Shown: positions 5,127 to 6,700 of the stretch, one piece after another
Layout of the letters: each line of letters opens with the position of its first letter
Numbering within the stretch: the stretch's first letter is position 1
From: Planctomycetota bacterium
Lineage (GTDB): Bacteria; Planctomycetota; Planctomycetia; Pirellulales; Pirellulaceae
Assembly: GCA_024274855.1 (NCBI GenBank)
Contig: JAJSAJ010000047.1
Span: 1 to 6,700 of the forward strand
Length of the DNA stretch: 6,700 nt
Direction of reading: 5' to 3'
Notes under the pieces: model-generated
Told to the model about the DNA's origin: nothing
Seen by the model: only the letters and a program-made list of their open reading frames with translations
Database searches by the model: none
Made by a program: the position numbers and the translations under genes

Positions 5127-6700
5127 TCAGTCGCCTTCCGCAGGCAGCTCTTTAAGGAGCTCCAAGCCAACGTCGATGAATTGTCCGCCTCGCGTTTGGT
5201 GGCAGTGGACAGCCAGCGTGCATGCTCCCTGACGCAGATATTCAGCCGCATTGGGCAACGGGATATCCTCATAGTTGCCGACGAATCGCTGGCGCGTGGC
5301 AATCTTGATTCCGTTCAAATAGACTTCCGCATCTTCGTCGTGGTGGATTCGAAGATGCAGACCTTCGGTTTCGTGGCCAGCGAACTGGAACGTCCGACGC
5401 AGCCAGATGTCGGGCGTTGTCCAGGGGGTGCCGACGATCGCTCCAGGAGTATCCTTGGTCCCGAATCCGCCTGGGCCGGATTGCCATGATTGATCGTCGA
5501 AATCAAGTCGCGTCCATGTCGGGGCCGGTTGTTCGGTCGTGTATCGCCAGGTTTGTGGAGCGTGTTCACTGGTTGGAACAACGGTTGTTCGTTTAACGAC
5601 GGGCGGAGGCTGGTGGAGTCGTTTGTGGAGCGATGCGAGATGTTTCGCGTCTAGCTTGACGATCTCGCGGTCGTAGGTCATCAAGCCGTTCACTTCTCCC
5701 TCGACATCGGTTGTCTGGGTATAGACGGCGGCGGAGAGTCCCTGGCCGATCATCGGATGCAGTTTACGAATCAGAAGTTCGTAGTTCTGACGAAGTTGCT
5801 TGCGTGATCCGTAGTTCCGGTATCCCCAGTTGTCTCGATCCCGCCAGAGATGCCCTTGGATCGGCAGTCCGAGTCCCCCGAACTCACCGAGCACGGTCGC
5901 ACGATCCGATTCAAGTTGCGGTATGGCAGGACCTGGATACCGGTGGATGTCGTGCATATCCCCGGCGCGGCGATCGGCCCAACCGCTCGGTCCATCGACC
6001 AAACGGGTCGGATCGCGTTGCTTCGTCCACTCGAGTATTTTTTTCGTTTCGAATTGTCCCCATCCTTCATTAAAGGGCACCCAAGCGACAATGCAGGGAT
6101 GATTCCGAAGCGACTCGATTACAGCCTTGAATTCCTGGCGATAGTTGGCGGCCGATTCGGGAGTCCGGATCAGGTCTGGCTGGTCCTTTCGTATGTGCTT
6201 GTCGCCGTTGGGCATATCCTGCCAGACCATCAGGCCGAGTCGATCGCAATGGTAATACCACCGCGCCGGCTCGACTTTGACATGTTTGCGAATCATGTTG
6301 AATCCAAGTTTCTTGGTGACTTCGAGATCGTAGCGGAGTGCTTCATCGGTTGGCGCTCGATACAAACCATCGGGCCACCACCCCTGGTCGAGCGGTCCGA
6401 TTTGGAATAGTCGTTTGTGGTTCAGCATCAATCGCGGCACGCCTTTGTCGTCTTTGGCGACTTCGATATCGCGCATCCCAAAGTACGTCGTAATCCGGTC
6501 GACGACTCGATCCTTCTTGCGCAGGCTTATGGCGACTCGGTACAACCAAGGTTCGTCGGGCGACCAGAGTCGCGTTTCGGGGATCGCAACCGCGATCTCC
6601 TTCCCGGCTCGTCCACGCTTCTTGAGCGGCTCGATCTTCAGCGTTCTTGCTCGGCACGACACGGCTCCGATTTCAATACATGTCAGCATATCGTCACTAT
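5127..6700 (-). CDS. Glycoside hydrolase family 2 protein (beta-galactosidase/beta-glucuronidase-like), 5' end beyond window
   Basis: A retaining glycosidase whose frame stays open to the right edge. The N-terminal sugar-binding domain is absent here, so the true start lies beyond 6700; the ATG at 6689 is internal. Numbering from that ATG, residues 1-75 are the end of the immunoglobulin-like domain (RLWSPDEPWLY, TTYFGMRDIEV). Residues 76-345 form the TIM barrel, with acid/base Glu208 in VPFNEGWGQF, nucleophile Glu269 in VLGEFGGLG, and AAVYTQTTDVEGE near the barrel end. After a linker, residues 375-515 look like a C-terminal jelly-roll carbohydrate-binding domain (GGFGTKDTPG, WLRRTF, HHDEDAEVYLNG). 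Both catalytic residues are present and there is no internal stop, unlike the two interrupted genes to the left. It ends with TGA and is convergent with the esterase. The sugar specificity cannot be fixed: galactosidase, glucuronidase, mannosidase or arabinosidase are all possible. Confidence 0.93.
   Translation of the reverse strand, partial: SDDMLTCIEIGAVSCRARTLKIEPLKKRGRAGKEIAVAIPETRLWSPDEPWLYRVAISLRKKDRVVDRITTYFGMRDIEVAKDDKGVPRLMLNHKRLFQIGPLDQGWWPDGLYRAPTDEALRYDLEVTKKLGFNMIRKHVKVEPARWYYHCDRLGLMVWQDMPNGDKHIRKDQPDLIRTPESAANYRQEFKAVIESLRNHPCIVAWVPFNEGWGQFETKKILEWTKQRDPTRLVDGPSGWADRRAGDMHDIHRYPGPAIPQLESDRATVLGEFGGLGLPIQGHLWRDRDNWGYRNYGSRKQLRQNYELLIRKLHPMIGQGLSAAVYTQTTDVEGEVNGLMTYDREIVKLDAKHLASLHKRLHQPPPVVKRTTVVPTSEHAPQTWRYTTEQPAPTWTRLDFDDQSWQSGPGGFGTKDTPGAIVGTPWTTPDIWLRRTFQFAGHETEGLHLRIHHDEDAEVYLNGIKIATRQRFVGNYEDIPLPNAAEYLRQGACTLAVHCHQTRGGQFIDVGLELLKELPAEGD

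Noticed and set aside
5850..6410. 186-codon plus-strand ORF
   Set aside because: It lies antisense to the catalytic barrel of the GH2 gene, shows no recognisable motif, and mirrors the codon structure of the real gene.

Overview
The window looks like a chromosomal segment of a heterotrophic, glycan-degrading bacterium, most probably a member of the Planctomycetota (Pirellulales-like). That guess is inferred from the protein families: a secreted sialate O-acetylesterase with a basic/proline insertion, a GH2 glycosidase of the type common in that phylum, a bacterial sn-glycerol-1-phosphate dehydrogenase, and hairpin-rich REP-like intergenic DNA. No rRNA, tRNA, CRISPR array, transposase or phage gene is visible, and no search was run.

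Layout. From right to left on the minus strand, positions 2526 to 1 carry a small TPR-like protein (2284-2526), a G1P dehydrogenase of the AraM/EgsA family (749-2161), and a HAD-IIA phosphatase of the NagD/AraL type (764 down to the window edge). The last two overlap by 16 bp, which suggests one transcript and translational coupling. After a 324-bp divergent intergenic region, a secreted sialate O-acetylesterase runs on the plus strand (2851-4434). A repeat-bearing convergent intergenic region follows (4435-5126), with two 68-bp tandem repeat units and a REP-like hairpin. The 3' two-thirds or so of a GH2 glycoside hydrolase then fills the right end on the minus strand (5127 to beyond 6700).

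The most striking point is that two otherwise well-conserved genes are interrupted by in-frame stop codons with no frameshift. The AraM homologue has a TAG at codon 98 and a TAA at codon 237. The sialate O-acetylesterase has a TAA at codon 334. On both sides of each stop the same frame goes on encoding conserved family motifs, including the metal ligands and the catalytic His, so a simple ORF scan shows five fragments instead of two proteins. All three stops are one C-to-T change away from a Gln codon. Either both genes are recently inactivated, or the sequence contains substitution errors or damage, or stop codons are suppressed or recoded. The natural ends of the same two genes also appear to be TAG, which argues against general TAG reassignment.

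Functionally, the minus-strand group resembles the araL-araM pair of the Bacillus subtilis arabinose operon (HAD-IIA phosphatase plus G1P dehydrogenase). The esterase and the GH2 enzyme form a plausible polysaccharide-degrading pair: deacetylation followed by cleavage of glycosidic bonds.
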